64,000 bases of DNA from an uncultured Bacilli bacterium (GCA_958413985.1 CATYVZ010000002.1:56581-120580); one strand, 5' to 3'. Shown: positions 42,969 through 52,707, counted from the stretch's first letter. A program made the numbers and translations. The notes: a model not told the origin generated them from the sequence alone.

Positions 42969-43895
42969 TTAATTTTTTTCAACTTTTTGCCCTTGAACGA
43001 TATCATTCTTAGCCATGTATTTATCGATATCATTTAAAACACAAACCTTTTTAGTTAACCAAAATGGCGCCACTAAATCTTCTATTTTAGGATCACCAGT
43101 CAAACGATGGATTACGATTTCTTTTCGTAAATATTGTAATTGATGACAGACAATTTTTACATATTCTTCCTTTGATAATATTTTAAAAGGGTCTTTATGA
43201 TATAGTTTTTCTAAGGCGGTATTTTTTAGGATATATAACATGTGAATTTTGATCCCTTGAATATCTAAGTTGTTTAAATATTTAACCGTATCTAGCATCA
43301 TTTCTTCGGTTTCATAGGGTAGACCATTTATAATATGAACAACGACGTTGATATTTTTTTCTCTTAGTTTCGTGACCATTTCCTTAAAACAATTTAAATC
43401 ATGACCGCGATTAATTAATTTGGCCGTATTTTCATGGATGGTCTGTAAACCTAATTCGACAGTTAAAAAAGTTCTTTTGTTTAATTCTTCTAAATAATTT
43501 AAACATTCTTCGGAAATACAATCAGGTCTAGTTGCTATTGCTAAGCCAATTACATCGTCTAATTTTAAAACTTCCTCATATTTTTCTTTTAATTGTTCTA
43601 AAGGAGCATAAGTATTAGTTCGAACTTGAAAGTAAGCAATATATTTTCCATTGGGCCATTTTTTATTCATTATTTTTTTACCTTGGTAAAATTGTTCAGT
43701 TAAACTATCGGCAATTTTTCCTGCGTATTCACCACTGCCAGAATTGCTACAATATATGCAACCGCCACTTTTTAAATGGGGGCAAGAAAAACCGGCGTTT
43801 AAGCTAACTTTCATAATCTTTTGTTTGAATTTTTGCTTGTAATAATAATCTAAAGTATGATATCTTTTGTTGTTGTTAGAGTATTTAAATTTCAT
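42969..43895 (-). CDS. Radical SAM protein of the YhcC/YtqA (TIGR01212) type
   Basis: 308 residues. Start RYHTLDYYYKQKF and the cluster-binding sequence CPHLKSGGCIYCSNSGSG (Cys-x6-Cys-x2-Cys spacing typical of this family and of Elp3-like proteins), then FQVRTNTYAPLEQLK, GLAIATRPDCISEE, VELGLQTIHENTAK and HIINGLPYETEEM. It binds a 4Fe-4S cluster and S-adenosylmethionine. The substrate is not established for most members; an RNA-modification role has been suggested for the group. Single gene on the minus strand, divergent from the YfcC-type transporter. Confidence 0.9.
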   Translation of the reverse strand: MKFKYSNNNKRYHTLDYYYKQKFKQKIMKVSLNAGFSCPHLKSGGCIYCSNSGSGEYAGKIADSLTEQFYQGKKIMNKKWPNGKYIAYFQVRTNTYAPLEQLKEKYEEVLKLDDVIGLAIATRPDCISEECLNYLEELNKRTFLTVELGLQTIHENTAKLINRGHDLNCFKEMVTKLREKNINVVVHIINGLPYETEEMMLDTVKYLNNLDIQGIKIHMLYILKNTALEKLYHKDPFKILSKEEYVKIVCHQLQYLRKEIVIHRLTGDPKIEDLVAPFWLTKKVCVLNDIDKYMAKNDIVQGQKVEKN

Positions 43896-43955
43896 TAAAC
43901 CACCAAATAAATTATACCATTTTGTTAAAAGATTGTGAAACTTTTGTAAAAATTA

Positions 43956-43983
43956 TTGATATTTTACCAATTTTTGTTATAAT
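43956..43983 (+). promoter_or_regulatory. Promoter of the YfcC-type transporter gene
   Basis: TTGATA (43956-43961), 16-base spacer, TATAAT (43978-43983); GGAGG follows close behind. Confidence 0.65.
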
Positions 43984-44003
43984 TGTCTTGGAGGTTAAGA
44001 TAA

Positions 44004-45416
44004 ATGAAAAAATATGATTTGTTGAAGGTATTAGGGATAACTTTTTTAGTAATCGCGCTTATTAGTTGGGTCGTTCCAGCGGGTGTTTATTCTAGTGGTT
44101 CATTTGTTTCACTGGAAGAGATATCGCCTATTGGTCTATATGATCTATTTAAAACGCCTTTAATAACGATTGCAACATTTATTCAGTACGGGGTTTTGTT
44201 TTTAGCAATCGGTGGTTTTTATGGTGTTTTAAATAAAACTGGTGTCTATGCTAAATTGGTCGATAGAATTACTGATAAGTGGCAAAAAAACAGTAAGAAA
44301 TTTTTAATGATAACAGTTGCCATCTTTGCTTTACTATCATCTTTGTTAGGATTAAATAGCGTTATTTTTATTTTAGTTCCGTTCTTTGCAGCTATCTTGT
44401 TAAAGTTAGGGTATAAAAAAATAACTGCGCTTGCTTCGACAGTAGGTGCGATGTTGATCGGACAGATCGGTTGTACTTTAGGTTTAGAGACTTGGGGATA
44501 TTTACGAATAGTATTCTCACAAATGGGATACGATATCACGATGACATCATTAATCTTGGTTAGAATTATTCTCTTACTTATTACTGTGACTTTATTTGCA
44601 TTATTATTAAGCAAGAGTACGAAAAATGAAACTAAGAAAAAGGATGATGAAGTGGAAATCCCACTTTTAGAGGAAAACACTTCAAAGAAAGGTTATATTC
44701 CTTTAGTAATACTTGGTTTATTAACTATTTTATTGTTATTTGTTGGTGTCTATAATTGGTATTATACTTTTGATATCGATGTTTTCGCTAATCTATATGA
44801 AAAAGTTATGTTATTTGAAGTTAATGGACTTACATTATTCGATAATTTATTAGGTAATGTTTCTATAATTGGATATTGGGGAAATTACGATATTGCTGTC
44901 TTATTGATTATTGCATCTTTAGTTATCAGTTGGGTATATAGCGTTAAAATGACTGAAGCGATCGATAGCTTTGCCAAAGGTATGAAAGAGATGCTTGCTC
45001 CAGCTTTATATGGAATGTTAGCTTCTATTATCTTTGCTGTTTTCCTTAATATGTCTAGTAATTTTATCTACACAATAGTTAATCAATTTACTGAAAGTGG
45101 CGAATTTTCTTTAACTGGAGTTCTTGGCAGTGCTTTAGTAACTTCATTTACTTATAACGATTTTCCTACATTAGTTAGTTCTTTTATGGACTTCTTCAGT
45201 CTATATGATACTAACGTTATTCCAGTTGTGGCTCTTATTTTCCAAGCTATTTATGGTTTAGTAATGGTTATTGCACCAACTAGTATTTTCTTACTTGTCG
45301 GATTATCATACTTTAAAGTATCATATAAAGAATGGTTTAGTTACATTTGGAAATTTGCGTTAGCTATGTTAGGAATAATAATAGTTATCGGTTTTATAGC
45401 AACTATGTTAGTTTAA
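44004..45416 (+). CDS. YfcC-type membrane transporter
   Basis: 470 residues with ten to twelve membrane segments. The opening (LISWVVPAGVYSSGSF) and the central SSLLGLNSVIFILVPFF resemble the YfcC/ion-transporter superfamily, which includes C4-dicarboxylate and amino-acid carriers. A hydrophilic loop of about 30 residues rich in Lys and Glu (around 212-232) divides the two halves. The substrate is unknown. Single gene with its own promoter and terminator. Confidence 0.75.
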   Translation: MKKYDLLKVLGITFLVIALISWVVPAGVYSSGSFVSLEEISPIGLYDLFKTPLITIATFIQYGVLFLAIGGFYGVLNKTGVYAKLVDRITDKWQKNSKKFLMITVAIFALLSSLLGLNSVIFILVPFFAAILLKLGYKKITALASTVGAMLIGQIGCTLGLETWGYLRIVFSQMGYDITMTSLILVRIILLLITVTLFALLLSKSTKNETKKKDDEVEIPLLEENTSKKGYIPLVILGLLTILLLFVGVYNWYYTFDIDVFANLYEKVMLFEVNGLTLFDNLLGNVSIIGYWGNYDIAVLLIIASLVISWVYSVKMTEAIDSFAKGMKEMLAPALYGMLASIIFAVFLNMSSNFIYTIVNQFTESGEFSLTGVLGSALVTSFTYNDFPTLVSSFMDFFSLYDTNVIPVVALIFQAIYGLVMVIAPTSIFLLVGLSYFKVSYKEWFSYIWKFALAMLGIIIVIGFIATMLV

Positions 45417-45430
45417 AATAAAATTTATCG

Positions 45431-45464
45431 ATAGAGTTAGTCGGAAGACGAGCTCTATTTTTTT
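45431..45464 (+). terminator. Terminator after the transporter gene
   Basis: Stem ATAGAG/CTCTAT (45431-45436 with 45453-45458) with an inner GTC-GGAA-GAC, then seven T. Confidence 0.75.
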
Positions 45465-45539
45465 ATGAAAGTTTTCTAATTTTACCTTGTTTTTAATCGG
45501 TAATAGATGTATAATTTATATATAGAATAAGGTGATAAA

Positions 45540-46241
45540 ATGGCATATATCGAAGTTAAAAATATTAATAAAAGTTATAAGATGGGGGAAGTTACGATTA
45601 AAGCGATCGAAAATGTGTCGTTTGAAATCGAAAAAGGTGAGTTAGTTGTCATTTTAGGTCCATCAGGAGCAGGAAAGACAACAGTTTTAAATATTTTAGG
45701 TGGTATGGATATGACCGATAGTGGAACCATTATGATCGATGGCGAAGATATCTCAAAATATAAGAAAAAAGAACTGACTAATTATCGTCGCTATGATATT
45801 GGTTTTGTTTTTCAGTTTTATAATTTAGTTGGTAATTTAACCGCTTTAGAAAATGTCGAATTGGCTAGCCAGATTTGTAAAGATCCAAAAGATAGCGAGG
45901 AAACTTTAAAAAGTGTTGGTTTAGAGGATCGTATCAATCATTTTCCAGCTCAATTATCAGGTGGTGAGCAACAACGAGTAAGTATTGCTCGAGCTTTAGC
46001 TAAAAATCCTAAGTTATTATTATGCGATGAACCAACTGGAGCTTTAGATTCTAAAACTGGTAAATTGATATTAGAATTATTACAGAAAACATGTCATGAT
46101 TCTGGTATGACGACAATTATCATTACTCACAATGCGATTATTGCTGATATTGCTGATAAAGTAATTAAAATTAAAAATGGTCAAGTAGCTGATGTGATCG
46201 TTAATCAACATCCAAAACTAGTCGAGGAGCTTGATTGGTAA
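45540..46241 (+). CDS. ABC transporter ATP-binding protein (MacB/LolD type)
   Basis: 233 residues. Walker A GPSGAGKTTVLN, Q-loop VFQFYNLVGNLTALENV (the YNL-NLTA form is typical of the MacB/LolD/FtsE group), signature LSGGEQQRVSIARAL, Walker B LLLCDEPTGALDS and the switch ITHN. It powers the FtsX-type permease encoded next; the stop (TAA) and that start (ATG) share one base. Such pairs export or resist peptides, or control envelope enzymes. Confidence 0.96.
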   Translation: MAYIEVKNINKSYKMGEVTIKAIENVSFEIEKGELVVILGPSGAGKTTVLNILGGMDMTDSGTIMIDGEDISKYKKKELTNYRRYDIGFVFQFYNLVGNLTALENVELASQICKDPKDSEETLKSVGLEDRINHFPAQLSGGEQQRVSIARALAKNPKLLLCDEPTGALDSKTGKLILELLQKTCHDSGMTTIIITHNAIIADIADKVIKIKNGQVADVIVNQHPKLVEELDW

Positions 46242-49200
46242 TGTTGATCTTTAAAAATAGTTTTCGTAAAATAAGAAAATCATTAGGTCGGTTTTTATCA
46301 CTTATCTTTATAGTTGCCTTAGGAAGTGCTTTCTTTTCTGGGGTAAGAGAAGCCGCTACTGATATGATTAGAACAGTTGATGAATATTATGATGATACTA
46401 GTTTAATGGATTATAAAATTATCAGCACGATGGGATTAACAGATGGCGATTTAGAATCTATTCGTGCCATTTCTTCCGATTTGATCGTTGAACCGTCATA
46501 TTCGTTTGATATTATTTTAGATGGCGATGTTACTAAAATTCATGCAATTACAGATACAGTTAATCAAATTAATTTAGTTAGTGGTAGAATGCCAAACAGT
46601 AATGAATGTTTAGTTGAGGATGGAACTTATAATATTGGCGATAAAATAGTTATCGAATCAGATAATCTAACTAATCGTGAATATACTGTTTCGGGAACAG
46701 TAACTAGTTCACTTTATATATATCGGACTAAGGGTATATCGACAGTAGGTGACGGTAAGTTAGATAAATATATTTTTATTCCTAAGGAAGATTTTACTAT
46801 CGAATACTATACGGAAATTTATATTATCGATAAAAATAGTGTCGATCAAACTTCTTATCTTGAAGATTATAACAATGTTATCAGCCAGTTAGATGCTAAA
46901 CTAACAGAGTTAAAACCAATTAGAGAGACGATCAGATATGAAGAAATCTTAAGTGAAGTTATGAAAGTTATTAACGATGCTGAAATAGAATTAGCTAAAC
47001 AAAAGATCGAAAATCAAGAGAAACTAGATGCTGCTAAAGAAAAGTTAGATACTGCTCAAATGGAACTGGAACAAGCCAAAGAAAAATGGCAACTCGGCCA
47101 TGATGAACTTGAGACAACTAGAAAAGAAATGGAACAGATTTTTGAAACGTCTAAACAAGAACTTAAAGCGGGTCAAACGGAATTTGCTAATATTTTAGAT
47201 AGTTATAATTTAAAGGCCGAAGATTTAGAAAGTAATTTAGAAACGATCGAAAAACAAATAAATGCAATTAACCAAATTCTTCCAACATTAGATCCTAATA
47301 GTGAAGATTATTTAAATTATCAAGCTACTTTAAATTTACTAGAAAATAACAAAACTAATTTAGAAGTTTTAATTACAACTAAAAATCAGTTAATCGAAAG
47401 TGAACAAACATTAAAGGCAAATATAGCTAAATGGGAACGAGAATATGCTAGTGCTCTTAAAGAATTAAATAACAATTATGACTTGATAGTTTCAAGTGAA
47501 CAAGAGCTAGCGGATGGTTATAAAGAATATGAAGAAAACTATCAAATTTATTTAGAAGAAATTGCTAAAGCGGAACAAGAAATCATCGATGCGAAAGCAG
47601 AGTTAGATTCGATTGAAAAGCCAGTTTGGTATTTGATGAGTAGAGAAGATAATAGCGGTTATACTAACTTTTATGAAAGTGCAACTAAAGTTGATGCAAT
47701 AGCAGCTGTTTTCCCGATATTTTTTATGCTAGTAGTTTTCTTGATGAGTTTAAATACTATGACTAGAATGATCGAAGAAGAACGAAGTGAAATAGGTGTC
47801 TATGTATCGTTAGGAATCAACAAATTTAAGATTATTATGAGTTATCTATTTTATGTGTTGATTGCTACTTCTTTAGGCTTAATTATTGGTTTAAGTATTG
47901 GTTATGCTTATATCCCACATATTTTATATAATGTTTATCAAAGTAATTTTATTATTCCTGATTTAAAAACTTATGCTGAGGTTATTCCTTGTGTTATGAT
48001 TATTTTAGTAACAATTATTTTGATGATAACAGTTACTTTGATGACGGTTTTAAAAAACTTTAAATATGTTCCAGCTACTTTATTGCGTCCAGAACCGCCT
48101 AAAAATGGAAAAAAAGTTCTATTAGAAAGAGTAAAATTTATCTGGAAGAAATTATCTTTTACTTGGAAAGTAACCATTAGAAATATGTTTAGGTATAAAA
48201 AAAGAATCATCATGACGATCATCGGTATTTCAGGATGTACAGCTTTATTAGTGACTGGGTTTGGTATTAGAGATAGTGTTAGTTCTTTAGTAAATCTTCA
48301 GTACCAGACACTTCATCTTTATGATTCAATGTTGATTTTAAAAGAAGAAGTCAAACAACCTGATTCAAATATAAATAAAATATTAACCGATAAGAATATT
48401 GATAATTTGCTTTATGCTCATATGGAAAGCTATGTTTTTGAAGCTGATAATAAGAGAATCGATACTTATTTGCTAGCTTTTGAAGATACATCATTAGTCG
48501 ATCAATATATAAAGATTAAAGATCTAGATGGTAATACTTTATCTTTGTCGGATAATGGCGTTATTATCACTCAAAAGATGGCTGAGTTACTTAATGCTAA
48601 GGTTGGCGACGATATTAAAATTCGTAGTGGGGAAAACGAATTGTTGATTTTAAGAGTTGATGGTATCTGTGAGAATTATGTCAATAGTTATGTTTATATG
48701 ACTAGTAATTATTATAATAGATTGTTTGATACTACTACTTATAATACAATCATCACTAATGTTAATGATCTTAATCATGAACAATTAGCTTTAGAATTAA
48801 TGGACACAGGTTATTTTACGACTATTCAATATACCATTGATAGTCTTGATATGTTTTCTGATATCATAAGTGGTATGAATGATATTGTCTATTTAATTAT
48901 TGCTGCTTCTAGTTTACTAGCTATTATTGTTCTTTATAATTTGACGACGATTAATATTAACGAACGAAAAAGAGAAATCGCCACATTAAAGGTGCTAGGT
49001 TTTAAGGATAAAGAAGTGTCGACTTACGTTTATCGTGAAACTTTATTGTTAACATTAATCGGTATTATTTTGGGATTGTTTTTAGGTGTCGTTTTAAATA
49101 GTTTTGTTTTGACGATTGCTGAAACTGATGAAATTTTATTTGTCAAAGATATTAAAGCTTTAAGCTTTGTCTATACTTTTGCGATTATGATTTTCTTTAC

Positions 49201-49276
49201 TGTTTTAGTTCAATTTATAACTCATTTTATTCTTAAAAAAGTAGATATGATTGAATCTTTAAAATCAGTTGAATAA
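46241..49276 (+). CDS. Large FtsX-type ABC permease with an extracellular coiled coil
   Basis: 1011 residues from the ATG at 46241. One N-terminal membrane segment (LIFIVALGSAFFSG) is followed by an extracellular MacB-like core domain. Next comes a coiled coil of about 230 residues (about 235-465, in heptads such as KLDAAKEKLDTAQMELEQAK), then the first FtsX membrane block (about 490-620). A second extracellular core follows, and a second FtsX block with TLKVLGFKDKEVSTYVYRE lies near the end. Two FtsX domains in one chain mean one permease chain can complete the transporter with two ATPase chains. The coiled coil may reach through the wall to partner proteins. Function inferred only as export or mechanotransmission. 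Confidence 0.9.
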   Translation: MLIFKNSFRKIRKSLGRFLSLIFIVALGSAFFSGVREAATDMIRTVDEYYDDTSLMDYKIISTMGLTDGDLESIRAISSDLIVEPSYSFDIILDGDVTKIHAITDTVNQINLVSGRMPNSNECLVEDGTYNIGDKIVIESDNLTNREYTVSGTVTSSLYIYRTKGISTVGDGKLDKYIFIPKEDFTIEYYTEIYIIDKNSVDQTSYLEDYNNVISQLDAKLTELKPIRETIRYEEILSEVMKVINDAEIELAKQKIENQEKLDAAKEKLDTAQMELEQAKEKWQLGHDELETTRKEMEQIFETSKQELKAGQTEFANILDSYNLKAEDLESNLETIEKQINAINQILPTLDPNSEDYLNYQATLNLLENNKTNLEVLITTKNQLIESEQTLKANIAKWEREYASALKELNNNYDLIVSSEQELADGYKEYEENYQIYLEEIAKAEQEIIDAKAELDSIEKPVWYLMSREDNSGYTNFYESATKVDAIAAVFPIFFMLVVFLMSLNTMTRMIEEERSEIGVYVSLGINKFKIIMSYLFYVLIATSLGLIIGLSIGYAYIPHILYNVYQSNFIIPDLKTYAEVIPCVMIILVTIILMITVTLMTVLKNFKYVPATLLRPEPPKNGKKVLLERVKFIWKKLSFTWKVTIRNMFRYKKRIIMTIIGISGCTALLVTGFGIRDSVSSLVNLQYQTLHLYDSMLILKEEVKQPDSNINKILTDKNIDNLLYAHMESYVFEADNKRIDTYLLAFEDTSLVDQYIKIKDLDGNTLSLSDNGVIITQKMAELLNAKVGDDIKIRSGENELLILRVDGICENYVNSYVYMTSNYYNRLFDTTTYNTIITNVNDLNHEQLALELMDTGYFTTIQYTIDSLDMFSDIISGMNDIVYLIIAASSLLAIIVLYNLTTININERKREIATLKVLGFKDKEVSTYVYRETLLLTLIGIILGLFLGVVLNSFVLTIAETDEILFVKDIKALSFVYTFAIMIFFTVLVQFITHFILKKVDMIESLKSVE

Positions 49277-49317
49277 AATATTTAGATTTTATGTTATAAT
49301 GATTGTAGGGTGATATT

Positions 49318-50085
49318 ATGAAAGATATTAATATTTTAAAAGATAATGGTATCAACTTAGAAAAAAGTCTCGAATTATTTGGCGATATGGAAACTTATAA
49401 TGAAACACTGCAAACGTTTTTAAATGATATTGACGCTAAGATAGAAAATTTAAAAAATTATAAAGAAGTGGCTGATACAGCTAATTATGCTATATTAGTT
49501 CATTCTTTAAAAAGCGATGCTAAATATTTTGGATTTGATAAATTAGCGCAACTTTCTTACGATCACGAAATGGAAAGTAAGGCTAATCATATCTATTACG
49601 TCTATGAGCATTTTGATGAATTAATGAGCGAGCTTTACCGTGTTTTAAATGTTGTAAGAATGTATTTTGGTGAGGAACCTATCCAACAGCAACAAACTAA
49701 TAGTGCTGTCAAGGATAAAGCCATTTTAGTAGTGGATGATTCTAATGTGATCGTTAGTTTTATTCAGAAAATTTTTAATAATGATTTTGCTGTTGTTATC
49801 GCTAAAGATGGTCAAGAAGCGATCGATCAAATTAATAATAATGCCACAATCATAGGGATGCTTTTAGATTTGAACATGCCAAACGTCAATGGCTTTGTCG
49901 TGTTAGAATATTTTAAAAACAAAGACCTTTTCACTAAAATTCCTGTTTCAATTATTACTGGTGTCGGTAATGATGAATTGATTGCTAAAGCGTTCTCTTA
50001 TCCGATTGTCGATGTTTTAAGAAAACCATTTAATGAACGTGATGTCAAAATAATTGTTGAAAAGATGATTCAAACTCAAAAATAA
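49318..50085 (+). CDS. Hpt domain - receiver domain protein
   Basis: 255 residues. The N-terminal half is a four-helix histidine phosphotransfer domain with His 62 in LVHSLKSDAKYFG. A Gln-rich linker (PIQQQQTNSA) leads to a receiver domain with VVDDSN, acceptor Asp 184 (LLDLNMPN), a T/S switch in SIITG and Lys 236 (RKPF). There is no output domain and no kinase domain, so it would relay phosphate from a kinase encoded elsewhere. The classical kinase in this window (39444) is of a kind that does not normally need an Hpt. TATAAT and GGTGAT lie close upstream. Confidence 0.9.
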   Translation: MKDINILKDNGINLEKSLELFGDMETYNETLQTFLNDIDAKIENLKNYKEVADTANYAILVHSLKSDAKYFGFDKLAQLSYDHEMESKANHIYYVYEHFDELMSELYRVLNVVRMYFGEEPIQQQQTNSAVKDKAILVVDDSNVIVSFIQKIFNNDFAVVIAKDGQEAIDQINNNATIIGMLLDLNMPNVNGFVVLEYFKNKDLFTKIPVSIITGVGNDELIAKAFSYPIVDVLRKPFNERDVKIIVEKMIQTQK

Positions 50086-50094
50086 ATTTTAGTT

Positions 50095-50127
50095 AGACTG
50101 TTGACAAATTTTGTTAATAGTCTTTTT
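50095..50127 (+). terminator. Terminator after the Hpt-REC gene
   Basis: Eleven-base-pair stem AGACTGTTGAC (50095-50105) / GTTAATAGTCT (50113-50123) with two GU pairs, then five T. The rest of the gap to 50342 is AT-rich and shows no gene. Confidence 0.8.
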
Positions 50128-50342
50128 AATATTCTTTATTTAAATGTAATATTTTAGATAGTGAATTTGGCTAATGTGGTACTAAAACTATTAGAAACAT
50201 ATGGTATAATATTATCAATGATGAAAAGAAAATTACGTATAGAAATAGTATTATTTCAAATATTTATTCAAAAAATTGTATTTATTTTTTAATTTTTATT
50301 TAAAAAAAAGTAATAATTTGATATACTATTTTTGGTGATCAT

Positions 50343-51068
50343 ATGCTTTACAGTTCGATCGATAATAATAAAATAAAAGATATTAGTAAGTTAAAGATGA
50401 AAAAATATCGCGATAAAAAAGGATTATTTTTAGTTGAGGGTAGGCATCTTGTATTGGAAGCGTACAAGAAAGGACTTTTAAAAGAATTATTTTTAGAAGA
50501 AAATGAGTTATTACCTCTTGATGTTATGACTAGCTATATGACTAACAATGTTAAAAATTATCTTAGCGATCTCGATAATCCTTCTAATATTATTGGTGTT
50601 TGTGAAAAAAAGGAAGGAACTGTTCAAGGGAATCGGATTGTTTATTTAGATTGTATTCAGGATCCGGGTAATTTGGGTACGATTATTCGCAGTTGTGTGG
50701 CTTTCAATGTCGATACTTTAATTTTGAGTAAGGATTGTGTCGATTTATATAATTCTAAGGTCATAAGAGCTACCCAAGGATTACTTTTTCATTTAAACAT
50801 CGTTATTGCCGATATCGAAAAAGTAATTCCACAACTTAAAGATGATAATTATACTGTTTATGGAACTAAAGTAACTCATGGAACTGATTTAAAAGCTATT
50901 GAAAAATCTGAAAAATTTGTTATAATAATGGGCAATGAAGGAAATGGCATCAGTGAACTGACCAGTGAATTATGTGATCAATTTATCAAAATTAATATTA
51001 ATGCCCAATGTGAAAGTTTAAATGTTGGCGTTGCCACTAGCATTATTTTGTATGAATTAGATAAGTAG
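50343..51068 (+). CDS. SpoU/TrmH family RNA 2'-O-methyltransferase
   Basis: 241 residues. Short N-terminal substrate-binding part with KYRDKKGLFLVEGRHLVLEA, then the SPOUT knot: VYLDCIQDPGNLGTIIRS (motif 1), IIMGNEGNGIS (motif 2) and INAQCESLNVGVATSIILYE (motif 3, the S-adenosylmethionine pocket). It resembles Bacillus YsgA-type 23S rRNA guanosine methyltransferases. It starts a cluster with rimM and trmD, so ribosome and tRNA maturation is the theme. Confidence 0.93.
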   Translation: MLYSSIDNNKIKDISKLKMKKYRDKKGLFLVEGRHLVLEAYKKGLLKELFLEENELLPLDVMTSYMTNNVKNYLSDLDNPSNIIGVCEKKEGTVQGNRIVYLDCIQDPGNLGTIIRSCVAFNVDTLILSKDCVDLYNSKVIRATQGLLFHLNIVIADIEKVIPQLKDDNYTVYGTKVTHGTDLKAIEKSEKFVIIMGNEGNGISELTSELCDQFIKININAQCESLNVGVATSIILYELDK

Positions 51069-51076
51069 GGATGTAT

Positions 51077-51562
51077 ATGGTATATATTGGCGAAATCGTA
51101 AATACTCACGGAATAAAAGGAGAACTAAGAATTATTTCGGATTTTAAATATAAAGATGCGGTTTTTTTCAAGGGGCAAAAACTTTATGTTGGCAAGCGCA
51201 AACAAGAAGTCATAATCAATACTTATCGAAGACATAAAAATTATGATATGGTAACTTTTGAAGGTATTAACGATATTAATGAAGCGATCATTTTTAAAAA
51301 CGATGATGTCTATATTAAAAGAGAAGATTTAGATATCGATGGTTATGTCGATGAGGATCTTATCGGTTTGGATGTATATGGTAATGATCAATTTCTTGGT
51401 AAAGTAAGTGGGATTGTCAAGAATAAACAGGATTTATTAGTGGTTGAGAAAAATAAAAAAAATTATTTTATTCCTTTTGTCGATGAGTTTATCGAAGGTA
51501 TCGATTTGAATAAAAAAATAATTAATGTGAAAGTTATCAAAGGCTTGATCGATGAAAATTGA
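51077..51562 (+). CDS. rimM: Ribosome maturation factor RimM
   Basis: 161 residues from the ATG at 51077; the ATG at 51071 touches the GTAGGG site. The N-terminal RimM domain starts YIGEIVNTHGIKGELRI, and the C-terminal PRC barrel holds DLIGLDVYGNDQFLGKV and YFIPFVDEFI. RimM binds S19 and helps mature the 30S head. It overlaps trmD by 11 bases, the usual order in bacteria. Confidence 0.95.
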   Translation: MVYIGEIVNTHGIKGELRIISDFKYKDAVFFKGQKLYVGKRKQEVIINTYRRHKNYDMVTFEGINDINEAIIFKNDDVYIKREDLDIDGYVDEDLIGLDVYGNDQFLGKVSGIVKNKQDLLVVEKNKKNYFIPFVDEFIEGIDLNKKIINVKVIKGLIDEN

Positions 51563-52220
51563 TATTTTAACACTTTTTCCTGATATGTTCGCTGGCTTTC
51601 TTAAAGAATCGATTATTGGTCGAGCTATAAAAGATCATAAAGTTCAAATCAATATCCATAATATCCGCAATTATTCTAAGGATCCCCATAAAAAAGTCGA
51701 TGATTATTCATTTGGTGGTGGTAGCGGTATGGTTTTGATGCCACAACCTATTTTTGATGCTGTCAAAGATTTGAAGGAAAAAGATTCACTAGTTATTTTA
51801 ACCACACCGCAGGGAGAGGTTTATAATCAAAAAAAAGCTTATGAATTGAAAAATAAAAAGCATATTATTATAATTTGTGGTCATTATGAAGGTTTTGATG
51901 AACGGATAAGAACATTAGCCGATTTAGAACTATCGCTTGGTGATTTTGTTTTAACCGGTGGCGAGATAGCTAGTATGGCCATTACCGATAGCATAGTTAG
52001 ATTAATAGATGGGGTTATTAATGAAGAATCGCATTTAAATGATTCTTTCAATAATAATTTATTAGATTACCCAGTTTATACCAGACCAGCTGATTATAAT
52101 GGGTTAAAAGTTCCAGATGTTCTTTTGTCTGGACATCATGATAATATAGCTAAATGGCGTCATGAACAGCAGGTTAAAAGAACTGAAGAACGTAGACCAG
52201 ATTTATTGGGGGATGATTAA
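51552..52220 (+). CDS. trmD: tRNA (guanine37-N1)-methyltransferase TrmD
   Basis: 222 residues, near the usual length. Motifs: IDILTLFPDMFAGFL at the start, DDYSFGGGSGMVLMP, the knot CGHYEGFDERIRT and LSLGDFVLTGGEIA, and a C-terminal RPADYNGLKVPDVLLSGHH. It methylates G37 of tRNAs reading CNN codons, which prevents frameshifting. Co-translated with rimM; the next gene starts at its stop. Confidence 0.97.
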   Translation: MKIDILTLFPDMFAGFLKESIIGRAIKDHKVQINIHNIRNYSKDPHKKVDDYSFGGGSGMVLMPQPIFDAVKDLKEKDSLVILTTPQGEVYNQKKAYELKNKKHIIIICGHYEGFDERIRTLADLELSLGDFVLTGGEIASMAITDSIVRLIDGVINEESHLNDSFNNNLLDYPVYTRPADYNGLKVPDVLLSGHHDNIAKWRHEQQVKRTEERRPDLLGDD

Positions 52221-52670
52221 ATGAAACAGTATTTAATATCTAAGGAAAAATATAATGGTGAAATAATCTATTTGAACTGTGAAAAATTAAAAGGATATAA
52301 AATAAATCCTAAAAATAATTATAGTTATGATGGCATTAAAGTTAATGAAATGATTATCATTAAACCTTCACTTATTGAAAAAATAATCAAAAGAAAGATC
52401 AAAAGTAAATTGGATTATTATTTAAAAAAAATTATCGATAATTTAGATGGTAATGATAGTGACGATGATACTAGAATTGCTCTTGATGATCTTCAAAGAT
52501 ATAAAAGAGTTATCAACGATAAATATTCAATTTATTTAGATGAAAAATATATGACTTTACTTAATAAAAAAATTGCTGTTTTTGAAAGGGAATTAAAAAA
52601 TAATTTGCTTTATCAAAATTTAAGTAATGATGATAAAAAAATCGATGAAGTAAATCATAGAAAACGCTAG
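52221..52670 (+). CDS. Protein of unknown function downstream of trmD
   Basis: 149 residues, starting directly after the trmD stop with GGGGGATGAT as ribosome site. Hydrophilic, Lys- and Asp-rich, no membrane segments or signal. A strand-rich beginning is followed by long helices from about residue 55 (LIEKIIKRKIKSKLDYYLKK) and an acidic loop DGNDSDDDT. Not recognised. Its position suggests an accessory ribosome or RNA gene, but nothing in the sequence shows it. Confidence 0.7.
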   Translation: MKQYLISKEKYNGEIIYLNCEKLKGYKINPKNNYSYDGIKVNEMIIIKPSLIEKIIKRKIKSKLDYYLKKIIDNLDGNDSDDDTRIALDDLQRYKRVINDKYSIYLDEKYMTLLNKKIAVFERELKNNLLYQNLSNDDKKIDEVNHRKR

Positions 52671-52695
52671 CAGTTATTTAAAATAACTGTTTTTT
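52671..52695 (+). terminator. Terminator after the trmD operon
   Basis: Hairpin CAGTTATT / AATAACTG closing a short loop, then six T. The right arm and T-run begin the block shared with the upstream region of copy A. Confidence 0.8.
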
Positions 52696-52707
52696 CATTG
52701 TTTTAAA

